Notes: generated by a model not told the origin, from the sequence alone. A stretch of 24,295 nt of DNA from Prorocentrum cordatum (GCA_963575745.1 CAUYUJ010000209.1:92501-116795); one strand, 5' to 3'; shown: positions 6,957 to 15,670, counted from the first letter of the stretch. A program made the numbers and translations.

Positions 6957-9900
6957 CTATTCCCCTATGGCCTTCGCGTGTGGGGACGTTGGCGGCACGA
7001 CGATGTCCACCAGCGCCCATATGCCCGATATCAGCATGAACCACATAACGAGCCCACTAATCTTCGCGAGCAGAAGGGCGCCGTGGAAGAAACGCCCCCA
7101 CAGCACGACGAGCACCCCGGAAAAGAAAATGCCAAAGTTCATCAGCACGGTCATCACGCCCGACCTGGAGAGACCATGAAGGTACCGATCCCGCTGCTCC
7201 CCGGACCTCTCCTGGGGTGCGCTCTGACCAGGAGGCGAATCCAGCGGTGGCGACGAGGGCCTCCCAGGAGGAGGAGGAGGAGGAGGAGGAGGAGGAGGAG
7301 GAGGAGAGAAGGAGGAGGAGGAGGAGGAGGAGAGGAGGAGGGGAGAGGAGAGGAGAAGAGGGGAAGAGGAGGAGGAGGACGAGGAAGAGGAGGGGGGAGG
7401 AGAGGAGGAGGGGGAGGAGGAGGAGGAGGAGGAGGAGGAGGAGGAGGAGGAGGAGGAGAGGGAGGAGGAGTAGGCGGAGGAGGAGTAGGCGGAGGAGGAG
7501 GGGGAGAACGAGGGAGGGGTAGCGGTGGGGGCACCTTTCCCTCCGCCTGACGACCAGGCCCCCACGCCTCCGAGCTTGTGGGGGAGCGGGCGCCGCGTAA
7601 ACTTCCACGTGAGGAGCAGGGCCCGGAAGCGCAGCGCGCAGGCGAAGTGCACGAGGCACAGGGGCACCACCATGGGCTGCAGCGTCCCGAAGAGCATCAC
7701 GAAGCCCAGGCCGATGACGAGCTGGAGCATGTTCTCGATCTGCGCCCGCATGTTGAGGGCCGGCGGCGAGCGAGGGGGGGGGGAGGCGAGGAGGAGGAGG
7801 CCCTCTCGGAGGGCTCGCGCAAGTCCCCCGGCCTTCGGGGAGGTTTGCTGAGCCCTCCCCGAAGACACGGGCAGCTTCTCAGGAGGCGCGAGGGCTTCTG
7901 AAGAGTCCCGCCGCCTTCTGAGAAGGCCTTCTCCTTCTCGCTTCCCCCCTCGCTCGCCGCCGAGAAGGGCGTGTACTTCGACTGCTCCTCCAAGAATGAT
8001 CGGTGCTTCACGCTGCCGTCCTCGCTCGTGCTTTTCTGAAGCTTGTAGTCCTCCCACCGCAGCACGAGCCACACTTGCACCGCCTCGAGCACGCTGAGGC
8101 CGATGCTGCAGGCCAGAAGGATACCCACCAGCATGCTCACCTGCCTCTGCAGGGCCAGGAAGCAACCAGCCTCAGGGCAATGCCCAGACACCAGCTGGCT
8201 GAAAGCCACGGATACGCAGGGCCAATAATTGTTCACGGCCTGGAACAGAAACTGACCCCACACCCAGCTGTCATGGTAATCCTGGTCATACTTGTGATTC
8301 TCCATCTCGACGAGCCTGGCAGAAAGCGCATTGTACAGCAGCTCGGAAATCTTCACGATGATACTGAGCCACAGAGACGCAACCAGATCGAGGTCTCCCC
8401 GATGGATGTGGACCCAGGTCCCTGATATTAGCATCACCGCGGCACAGCAGACGAGAGTGATGCAGACTGACAAGACTCGCAGGCCGACTGCCGTTTTAAA
8501 AGGCGCATTCTCTTCCATAAGGTTCCCGTCGACATCCGACTTCATGAAAACGCCCTTGAAGCTCGGGCGAATGATTTGGTCGATGGCATCTTGCTCGTTC
8601 CACAGCGTCTTGAAATACTCTTCGTCTCGCCTCCACAGGTTCGCCATGACCCTCGCCCAGGCAAGTATGAGGATGGAGAACGGCATGAGCTGCCTCTCTG
8701 GGACGACCGTGCGATCCCCAAGCCGTACACCGACGTCGACCCCGAGCAGTTGCACGGCGAGGCGGACCGGAACGAACTTCAAGACGGTGATCAGGATCGC
8801 TGCCACGCTGAGGCATACCAGGCCCTTGGACCAGGGCTGAACCTAAACGGTTTTTTTGTTTTCGTTTTGTTGTCGTTTTCCCTCGCACTTGTCTCGAATC
8901 CACCTCCACCGCAAAACGAAATCAAAACGAAAACGGCCCACGAAATCGCCAAAACACCGTTTAGGTCCAGCCCTGCCTTGGACCACACGCCCTGCCACAC
9001 GAAGCCGAACGCCAGCTGCGAGCCGTAGTACTCCCCCACGAGCGGAATGGGCTGCACAAAGCTCAGGTCCGTCACCACCTCCAGCGGCGCCCAGGTGTCC
9101 CGCAGCCTGTTCAGCCACAGCTCGCTGTGGCACGGGTACCAATCTGTGACGATGCCGACGTCCTTGACAGCTTCGAGGTTGAGGAATCGTGTGAGTTCGA
9201 GCTGGATAACACGGATGCGCGCCGAGCCGCTCATGACCGAGCCTTCGACGCCACTGTCGCGGTATAGCCGGTACAGTGCCCGCTCATCAGGCTCGTCGAT
9301 TGCGTTGGCCTTGAACAGCGACTTGACGAGCCTTTGATCGTAGCGCAAGAACGGAGGCGACGATTGTGGATCCCGTGGGTCCTGAAGGATCTTAAGTCGT
9401 TCTACCACCGCGTGCGTCGTCTGGAGCTCAACGTTCCCCCGCTGGAGGTAATGTGAGACGACCTCCGGCCGGTTGAGGCTGATGCAAAGAAACAACTCGT
9501 CGCCATCGATAGAACTGAACAGGTTCACGGAGAAACCAAGGAGCGGCAATGACCTACACATGTCCTTCAGGACAAGGATCCTCAGCTCCCCCATAGTTAT
9601 GTCCAAGGCCTCGCCGACCGTGCTCCTGATGCGACGCAGGGCCTTCTCCGCGGCCGTGGCGCGCGACACCTTGAGATCGTGGTCTCTGATGACGGTCTCG
9701 ATCCCTTGGAAGAAGCCCTGGTCCGGCCGGTGAGCCAAGGCACCCTGCAGCATTTCGCGCGTGACGAGCTTGTCCCTGTCGTGCTGCAGCTCGTAGCTCG
9801 GATGGGGAAACACGAAAACGACGTCGGCATGCATATGGAACTTGTTTGTCGACTCCTGACTGGCATCTAGCTTCTGCGCATGGGCCGCGTCTTCCCATGT

Positions 9901-10400
9901 GACGCTCGACGTGGACGTGGTGGTGGCCTCGATTTGCCGCCGCCAAGCTCGAGGGGTGAGGATCTGCGCCACCGTCGCCGTCTCCGTCTTCGGCCGCGAG
10001 TGGTCGTCCCCAAAGTGATGATGCTCCTCGTGGTCGTGCGTATAGAAGAACATGAAGTATACAGTACCCCACAAGATGCCACTGACCACAATGACGGGCA
10101 GGGTCAACGTGCTGCTCGTTCGCGCCTCCATCCCTGGCATCAGCCGCTCGATAAGGTGCAGGTTTGAGATGAACATGTGCCTCATGCCAGATGGGAGCCT
10201 GCGGAAGTCGTCGATGCACTCCCTGAACCTCTGCTTCACGCCATCCACGATCGAGGCGTCGCCCTCCAAGATCGCCTTCTTCACGTCGTCGGGATCGAGA
10301 TCATGCTCATCGGGAATGTCCACGTCAACGTGGCCGGGAAGATCCGGCAGCGGAGGCTCAGTCGTGCCGGCAAGGGGAGCGCCCGCGTGCAGTCGTAGAC
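6957..10400 (-). CDS. Anoctamin/TMEM16-family membrane protein, four exons (5' end open)
   Basis: Exons are 10400-8977, 8824-7961, 7739-7555 and 7164-6957 (TAG). They join in phase to about 890 codons. Counting from the GTG codon at 10323: a helical start, an extra membrane segment (72-94), a His-rich patch (96-108) and a cytosolic domain (to ~415). The anoctamin core follows: QPIPLVGEYYG at 423-434 then TM1; a helix ending in ANLWRRDEE (~496-520); a hydrophobic helix (~565-585); MENH (623-626) with QFLFQAVNNY; GC then the TM6-like helix (669-700); LGFVMLF (748-754); FTRRPLP; GVGAW; and two last membrane helices ending VDIVVPPTSP. Anoctamins are dimeric chloride channels or lipid scramblases of plasma or internal membranes, so transport or scrambling is expected but unproven. 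Calcium-site acids are altered (see findings). The TM9-TM10 loop is very short. Exon 10400 follows an acceptor (CTTCCTCAG), so a first exon lies upstream, perhaps at 10948. Confidence 0.88.
7165..7554 (-). other. Anoctamin intron 3 (GT-AG, 390 bp)
   Basis: Donor GTCGTC at 7554, acceptor TCTCTCCAG ending at 7165, interrupting a Trp codon after its second base. The joined reading goes from GVGAW directly to SGVMTVLMN, matching the order seen in anoctamins. The same GGTCG pentamer spans both borders. Its centre is the GGA/TCC microsatellite. Confidence 0.75.
7266..7507 (+). repeat. (GGA)n microsatellite inside intron 3
   Basis: A nearly pure purine strand of GGA/GAG units with GGGG and GAAG interruptions, about 240 bp. 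On the transcribed side it is a polypyrimidine tract. Long poly-Glu/Arg/Gly and poly-Ser/Pro/Leu frames crossing it are artefacts. Confidence 0.95.
7740..7960 (-). other. Anoctamin intron 2 (GC-AG, 221 bp)
   Basis: Donor TCG|GCGGCG at 7961/7960 and acceptor GCGCAG ending at 7740, phase 0. The joined reading SKYTPF-S-IENMLQL leads straight into the TM7 motif. This AG is the first one after the right inverted repeat, so the acceptor is well constrained; the GC donor is chosen by phase and by its match to intron 1. Confidence 0.65.
7761..7962. mobile_element. Introner-like inverted-repeat element filling intron 2
   Basis: CGGCGGCGAGCGAGGGGGG at 7761-7779 is exactly reverse-complemented at 7944-7962. 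Between them lie several internal hairpins (for example around CCTTCGGGGAGG and CCTTCTGAGAAGG). The GC donor lies two bases inside the outer end. Possible degenerate duplication flanks on the minus strand are GCCCTTCT before and GCCCTCAA after, matching at only five positions. The structure parallels the clearer introner in intron 1. Confidence 0.6.
8825..8976 (-). other. Anoctamin intron 1 (GC-AG, 152 bp)
   Basis: Donor TCCAAG|GCAGGG (exon ends 8977) and acceptor GTCCAAG|GGC (exon resumes 8824), phase 0. The joined reading VWSK-GLVCLSVAAILITVLKF forms an uninterrupted first transmembrane helix. Removing the intron takes out the whole transposon-like element plus exactly one copy of its duplication. 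Confidence 0.88.
8832..8975. mobile_element. Introner: 144-bp TIR element with 8-bp target-site duplication
   Basis: The left end CAGGGCTGAACCTAAACGGT is mirrored at the right end with one mismatch (CAGGGCTGGACCTAAACGGT read inward on the minus strand). Immediately outside both ends is the identical octamer CCTTGGAC (8824-8831 and 8976-8983). The interior is T-rich on one side and A-rich on the other. The element is 144 bp plus the 8-bp duplication, which equals the 152-bp intron. This matches introners described from dinoflagellates and some algae: non-autonomous DNA transposons that create introns, with one splice site carried by the element and the other by the duplicated target. Confidence 0.9.
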
Positions 10401-10467
10401 CTGAGGAAGAGCCGCGGGCGGGGGGGGGAACCAGCTCAGTGGGGGGGAATCAGCGATACACGTCGTT

Positions 10468-10560
10468 CATTTCTGATCGTGCTCATTTCTGATCGTGCTC
10501 GTCTCTAACGGTTCCTGGCCCCCCAGTGGCCAGGAAGAGGCCCAGGACAGAACCGTCAGA
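10468..10560. repeat. 17-bp tandem duplication and nested hairpin upstream of the anoctamin exon
   Basis: CATTTCTGATCGTGCT occurs twice in tandem at 10468-10500. It is followed by AACGGTTCCTGGCC, whose imperfect inverse GGCCCAGGACAGAACCGT, then CAGAAATG, returns at 10532-10563. A smaller hairpin CCTGGCC/GGCCAGG sits inside. Given the other introns, this could be a further inverted-repeat element in the intron before exon 10400. Confidence 0.5.
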
Positions 10561-10948
10561 AATGGAAGGATCTCGACCCCCCAAAAAATTGGAGGAACTT
10601 TCGAAAAATCAGAGAGGAACAACGTGCACGTCGCCAAAACCTCGGCGATATACACCCCCGACGGAAAATCCGCACCCTCCCGGGCTTGGTAGGCTGTCGG
10701 GGCCCCGGCGGCGGAGAAAGTGGGGCCGTCGGGGGACGGGGCGCCCCCGCGGAGCCGATCTCTCCCCCCCGAGCGCGCTCCCCCCGAAGACCGCGGCGGC
10801 CCAGGAGAGCGGCCACCGCCCCGGCGGGGGGTAGCGACCCGGGCGCGGCGTGCGGCTCGGAGGCGTGCCCCGGGCCCCGGGGCTCCCCGAACGGGGCCGC
10901 CGTGCGGGCGAGGAGGCACAGCGCCAGGCACCGGAGGGAGTGCTCCAT
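10556..10948 (-). CDS. ORF with signal-peptide-like start; possible first exon of the anoctamin gene
   Basis: The ATG at 10948 is in the context GACCATGG and is followed by MEHSLRCLALCLLARTAAP: a short charged start, a Leu/Cys/Ala hydrophobic core and a small-residue end, as in secretory signal peptides. Residues after about 40 are Arg/Pro/Gly-rich and the later part probably reads into an intron. It is on the same strand, about 550 bp upstream of the first anoctamin exon that begins at an acceptor. If the two are joined, the signal peptide plus the extra membrane segment would leave the anoctamin domain on the cytosolic side. Donor and phase could not be fixed, so it may instead be unrelated or chance. 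Confidence 0.35.
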   Translation of the reverse strand: MEHSLRCLALCLLARTAAPFGEPRGPGHASEPHAAPGSLPPAGAVAALLGRRGLRGERARGGEIGSAGAPRPPTAPLSPPPGPRQPTKPGRVRIFRRGCISPRFWRRARCSSLIFRKFLQFFGGSRSFHF

Positions 10949-11089
10949 GGTCGGCCGGGAGGCGCAGGGAGCTGCACGGGCGGGCTCGTGGCGTGTCCGT
11001 CGGGGTCGTTAGGTATCATGTCCTCTTCATTGCGTGGTAGAACTGCGGCATCGAGACGCGCTCGAGCCGACTTGAGATAAAATAACGGA

Positions 11090-11260
11090 CGCACACACAC
11101 ACACTGACAGACAGACAGACGGACGTGCGCGCAGACGCACACACGCAGACAACCACGCAGACAACCACGCACACACACACACACGAACACCCGCACACAA
11201 GCACAGACACACACGCACACAAACAAACAAACAAACAAACAAACAAACAAACAAACAAAC
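11090..11260 (+). repeat. (CA)n / (AAAC)n microsatellite
   Basis: CA-rich and GACA-rich tract (11090-11220) ending in ten tandem AAAC units (11221-11260). Cys/Val-rich minus-strand frames are artefacts of the repeat. Confidence 0.95.
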
Positions 11261-11589
11261 ATCATGAACCAGCGAGCAGGGGGACGCCGTCCGGCCGGGG
11301 ATCAATGTTGGCACATGCGGTGTGCTATGTTGCGGCCACGTGTATACAATAGCTGCAATACCGCACACACACACACGCACATTATCCTCCTGCGCAGCGT
11401 TGTCGTAACGATTGGTCGCAGACTGAAGGGACACATCAGCATAAATTGCAATCGCACGCGTGACGCTCGTGCTGAAGACAAGGAACGTTCTCGCCTGGGT
11501 TACGGGCGACCCGAAACGAAATGTACAAAGCGAGAAACAGAAAAATAGTGTTTGGGCCTGATGACCCAACTATCCCAGAGCATTTGATG
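11261..11589. other. No gene recognised
   Basis: Mixed-composition sequence with a short CACACACACG run at about 11363-11380. Short open frames on both strands carry no recognisable motif. Confidence 0.4.
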
Positions 11590-11785
11590 CATCCTCTTCA
11601 TGATCTCCTAGCTCAATAGACCCCTTGACAACGGTCTTTGGAATGCTATGCTCCTTAACGCTGACGGACGACATGGCGGCGCGCGCGCCACTCCATTTTT
11701 CCACCTACGAAGCACCAGCTGCGTTCCGCAAAGTAACTTGAGCCAAACGCGCGCGGCGGCACCCGCATGGAGGGCAGAAGAAAGC
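11590..11785 (+). repeat. Dispersed repeat, copy 1
   Basis: Matches 17055-17240 in the same orientation. Shared blocks are AATAGACCCCTT..ACAAC / CAGTAGACCCCTTTCACAAC, then GACGGACGACATGGCGGCGC, CCACCTACG, TCCGCAAA, AACGCGCG, GGCGGCAC and GGAGGGCA. Identity looks like roughly three quarters. On the minus strand both copies read a similar peptide (pattern RVPPRAF.S.YFAE, then VGGK, then ARRHVVR), and a second frame ends at the same relative stop, so the repeat may once have been coding. Confidence 0.75.
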
Positions 11786-12830
11786 AGCAAGGAGCAAAAG
11801 GGGTTGCCCCCCCCCCCCCCCCCCTCGCGTCGGCGACCCGGCCAGCCGCACCTCAGTATGCCGGCCTTCAACACACCGCGCCATGGAGCGCCAACCCCAA
11901 AAAGATTACACCGCGCTCACCATCCGCAAAGTCCCTAAAAATGCCGCAGCTGCAAAGGCGGTCGCTCGACGGACCCGCAGTGCGCCAGGAACGCGGGGCG
12001 CCCAGAGCTGATCGCTCATTCGACTATGTCGCCCCGCAGCTCGCGACGACCTCGATTGCCTTTTCGACCAACCGTCTTTCTTGCGCTTCCTGCCAAATTC
12101 CTTGTCGGAAGCGCGCGCCCGCGACGACTTGCCAAACCCACCTTCCATTTACTGTCGCGCCATCCGCTCCCCGAGCTCTGTTCGCCACCACTGGCGCTGC
12201 TCGCTTTATGGCACCTGCCCCTGCCGCGAGCTCCAGTCGCCACCGCTAGCACTGCCTGCTTCGACAGCCCTGGCCCACAATCTCTCGCCCTCTTTTCCAC
12301 GGCTCTTGCTGGCATCGCTGCCCCAGCGACCGTTGTTAGACCAAGATGTATTCCAACCACCTTTGCCTCCGACCTCGTTTCCACCACGCGCCCCCCCCTC
12401 CTCGGGGCAGGCGCTTTCCACTCGCCGCGCCCGCGGCCCCCTTGTCCCCCCCCCCCCACCCGCCCTCAATCACGCCCGGAATCCGGGTCTGGGCCGGGGC
12501 CAACATAACCACCTATGCCCGACCCCCGCGGTGGCGGAGGGGGGCAACGCAAACCTGCCAGCCGCCGACGCGGCGGCAGAGTGCAAGTGCGGATTGACTC
12601 CCCAATTCATGTAGCTAATTCTCATCCAGATAGCATTCGTGGTCAACCACATCCGGCGCTCCTCGATCGCTCGACCCATTCATTCTCATCTCGAGAACCT
12701 GCGGATCGATCAGCGTCGCCAACATCCCATTCCCCTCCGAGGATGCCTGATTCTTCTCTCGCAGCAAAACCAGCGGGCAGGACCGCGCCACCCTTCAATC
12801 CCTCTCGCGGGGAGAGGCAAATCGACCCAT
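11786..12830. other. C-rich stretch without a supportable gene
   Basis: An 18-C run lies at 11807-11824 and further C runs near 12400 and 12450. Minus-strand frames contain Lys/Arg/Gly/Ser-rich pieces (for example GWNTSWSNNGRWG around 12360) that change frame repeatedly. They might be remnants of the same decayed coding region as 12831-16855, but I cannot support a gene. Confidence 0.3.
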
Positions 12831-13105
12831 TCATGACGCCGCCTCCACAACGCATGCGCCTGTCAACATCTCCCCGTGATACTTCTGCATGCCACGCACA
12901 ACGGCGTCGCGGAACGCGCGGTCCATCTTGCCGTCGTCCTGCACGGTCGCAGGGTCAGCACACGAATGGGACGCATCCATCACAACGCGAAATATCTCTC
13001 GCGCAAACAATCCTTATCGCCAAGATGCCACGGCGCACGCTCTTCTTCACCCGTCAGGTCCCAGTCGGGTTCATCTTGCGCCGCAGTCGCGGTCAGGTTC
13101 GTCGA
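12831..13105 (-). pseudogene. Frame-broken coding fragment, unidentified
   Basis: Two overlapping minus-strand open frames look protein-like and appear to continue one another. One (13105 downward) contains DEPDWDLTGEEERAPWHLGD. The other (to a stop at 12831) contains CADPATVQDDGKMDRAFRD and then VVRGMQKYHGEM. They switch near 13000, where an AGAG dinucleotide repeat would explain a two-base shift. No domain was recognised. The overlapping plus-strand frame contains HNGVAERAV, reminiscent of a copia integrase motif, but the minus reading has more ordinary composition over a longer stretch. It could also be two exons with an unseen boundary. Confidence 0.3.
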
Positions 13106-13416
13106 TTAATTAGGCCGCGGCCACCTCGCCCGAAACGCACTTCATCGGAATGGGAAACTCCCTCGCCCCCTCCGGCCCAGACAGGCGACTGGCCAGTTGC
13201 CGGGAGCGTCACAGTCTCGCAATCGGCACTGTGCACCCCCATTGCGAGTCGCAGCCTGGTTGGGCACGGTATCTTCCAGCGCCCGTTCAAGCCCGTGATG
13301 GTCAGCGCGTGCTTCATTGAACTCGGGCGCAACGTCTCGCCTCGTGGCGGGGAGCGTTAAGTACCCGCTTTTTTCGCGGCATTTTCCCAACTGCGAGCCA
13401 AATCTACGATTGTACC

Positions 13417-14109
13417 TCAATTCGAATCGACTCCTTTCTGGGAGACCCACACTGCCCGGCCATCACTTACAAGGCGAAATTCCCCTGCCCCCCAGGGTCG
13501 GCAAAGTCCCAGTCGAACACGCCCAGGGAGCCGGAATCTAGGGCATTGGGACTCGCGTCGATTAGGGAACAACGTTCTGGACGCTGACTCGATTTCAAGA
13601 AGGGCAGCCTTCGCGCGCAATTGAACCCCCTGGACAGCTTGCCGAACTTCCTCCAACAGGGCAGAGAACAAGCCACTGGCATGCGCTGCTGAAGCCCCGG
13701 GGCCCACGCGAAATACGCGGCGGCGGCGTCTCTCTTTCACGCTCGTCTCAAGAATCGCGAGCGCCGCGACCCGCGCGCGGCAGACGACAGCGCCCAATGG
13801 TCTTTCATCTGCTTGTCTAGACTGTTCGCTCTGGGGGACAACTGCATGTACAAGTTTGTATCGTCGGGGCGGGGCCCCCGGGTTGGTCGCGGCAACCGAC
13901 GTCGAGCCCGGCCCCGCACCCGCCGGGATGGGCGCCGCCACCAGCGGTTTGACCCCATCGGGCGCACTGCAAAATCTGGCGAACTTACGTCTGGAACCGC
14001 CGGTTGTTCGCGACGCGCGCGCGGCGAGAGCCCCAGGTACCAGCTGCCCCAACCCCAAAAGGCCCCCCATTTCTAAGGACTCCACCCAGAAGCGCTCAGG
14101 CGCGCTCAC
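13417..14109 (-). pseudogene. Possible coding remnant with helical segment, unidentified
   Basis: An open minus-strand frame of 230 codons. Its middle (about 13560-13790) reads VAALAILETSVKERRRRR followed by LFSALLEEVRQAVQGVQLRA, a plausible helical protein segment. Both ends are of lower quality, and a second frame takes over with DSGSLGVFDWDFADPGG (about 13490-13550), again suggesting a frame break near 13570. No family recognised. Codon third positions are not strongly biased. Confidence 0.25.
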
Positions 14110-14541
14110 CCATGAAATTGTTGCACCTGTTCAGTTTCATGTCATGAGCCGCAGACACCTCGCTGAAGAGCGGGCTCAAATTTAGGGGCGCACCACCCAA
14201 CCCCACTTAGATGGGCGGCGGCACTGCGAGATGATCTTAGATGATAGCGAAAAAGGGGTCATAGTTCTAACTCCCTCGCATCATCTCGCATCATCCTCGC
14301 ATCATCTCGCGTCACCTTACACCATGGATCATCATAGATCATCTGCGCCGGTCATACTCAGAAGATGGCGAGCCTGGCATACATATTATCTCTTTGGGAC
14401 ATCATCCGGCAAAGTTGCGGCGCTTGGGCCCGCTAGTTATCATCTATGTGGCGTAGTTATGCAAAGTTATCATCCCCGCTATACAGGGGTTATAACTTGT
14501 TGTGATCTTGCACGATCTTACCTCGCATCTTCTGCTATCTT
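14110..14541. other. No gene; short TCATCTCGCA-like repeats
   Basis: Around 14276-14345 the sequence repeats TCATCTCGCA/TCATCCTCGCA and ATCATAGATCATC-type words. The rest to 14541 is mixed, with several TTATCATC motifs, and no open frame looks coding. Confidence 0.45.
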
Positions 14542-14809
14542 GCCCCGTTGGGGGTCGGCCACCCGCTGACGCGCCATCGTCCCCGCTGGGGGTCGGCGAC
14601 CCGCTGACACGCCAGTGGCCCCAACGGGGTCGCCGATCCGCCCACGCGCCATCGGCCCCGAGAAGCCCGTGCCCCAGTGGGGGCCCGCTCACAAGCCAGC
14701 GGCCCTGCGGCCCCAATTTGGGTCGGCGGCCCGCTCACACGCCAGCGGCCTTAAGATGCCCGTGGCCCCGACGGGGTCGGCGGCCGGTTCACGCGCCATT
14801 AGATGCCCG
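14542..14809 (+). repeat. GC-rich minisatellite, block 1
   Basis: Units of variable length contain GGGGTCGGCGGCCCGCTCAC, then ACGCCAGCGGCC(C), then 'gatgcccgtggccccgac'. Five or so units are seen, with spacing of about 45-60 bp. A (GGTT)-like run and unrelated sequence (14810-14992) separate it from block 2. Confidence 0.7.
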
Positions 14810-14992
14810 TTCGCTGGTTGGTTGGTCGCTAGGTTGGCTGGTTGGTTGTGTCCCCATTGCCCTCCGAGCCTCCAAGGACCCCCCCAAGACGTCAAAATGG
14901 TTCCAAAATTCTTGACGTTTCGCGCGGCACCAGCCCATCCAGCAACAATGCCAAGGAGAGCTGACGGGGGAAGGGAGGTCGGCGCCGAGGGC

Positions 14993-15290
14993 GGTCGGCG
15001 GCCCGCGCACACGCCGTCGGCCCAGAAAGGCCCGTGGCCCCATTGGGGGTCGGCGGCCCGCTCACACGCCCGTGGCCCGGATGCAGGCGGGTCGGCGACC
15101 CCTTCACACGCCCGTGGCTCCGACGGGGTTGGCGACCTGCTCACACGCCCGGGGTCGGCGACCCGCGCACGCGCCAGGAGAAGCACGTGACCCCGCTAGG
15201 GGTCGGTGGCCCGCTCGCACGCCAGCGGCCCGAAGAGGCCCGTGGCCCCGACGGGGTTGGCGGCCCCCTCGCGCGCCAGCGGCAAGAAGG
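14993..15290 (+). repeat. GC-rich minisatellite, block 2
   Basis: Same unit as block 1 (GGTCGGCGGCCCGC then ACACGCC), about six to seven degenerate units with shorter average spacing. The two blocks were probably one array interrupted by the 180-bp segment at 14810-14992. Confidence 0.7.
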
Positions 15291-15355
15291 CAGATCTGGG
15301 CGCAGGTGGTTTGAGGAGTGGTTTGAGGAGTTTCCTAACCCCCTTTTTCCCCTTG

Positions 15356-15670
15356 GGGGTGCTGCTGTTGGTGCTGTTGCTGGTGCTGGCACTGCTGGTG
15401 GTGCAGCATGGCGATGCTGCTGCTGCTGCTGCTGCTGGTGCTGCGGTGGCGTTGTTGGTTCTCGCGCTGACGGCGCTGATGCTGGCGGTGCTGCTGGCAC
15501 TGAGAAGGCGGAAAGGGGTATAGGTGAAAAAGGAGGAGGGGGAGGTGGAGGACGAGGATAGGGCGGGGGAGGCGGAGGAGAGAGAAGGGAAGAGTACGAG
15601 GATGTTGACAGGAGGAGAAGGCGGTTGAGAAGGATGATGCTGATCTGATGATGGTGATGATGGTGAGGAG
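15356..15670 (+). repeat. GCT/GGT-rich then GGA-rich microsatellite
   Basis: GCTGCTG, GGTGCTG and GCGGTG units fill 15356-15510, followed by GGA/GAG-rich sequence to about 15610 and GATGATG words to 15665. Leu/Val and poly-Arg/Gly frames arise from these repeats. Confidence 0.85.

Noticed and set aside
7057-7659. Leu/Ser/Pro-rich ORFs read through intron 3
   Set aside because: They translate the GGA/TCC microsatellite; the anoctamin reading requires this segment to be spliced out.
12876-13109. Plus-strand HNGVAERAV, like the copia integrase 'NGVAER' motif
   Set aside because: Only nine residues match, the expected flanking integrase sequence is absent, and the opposite strand reads as a longer, more ordinary protein fragment over the same bases.
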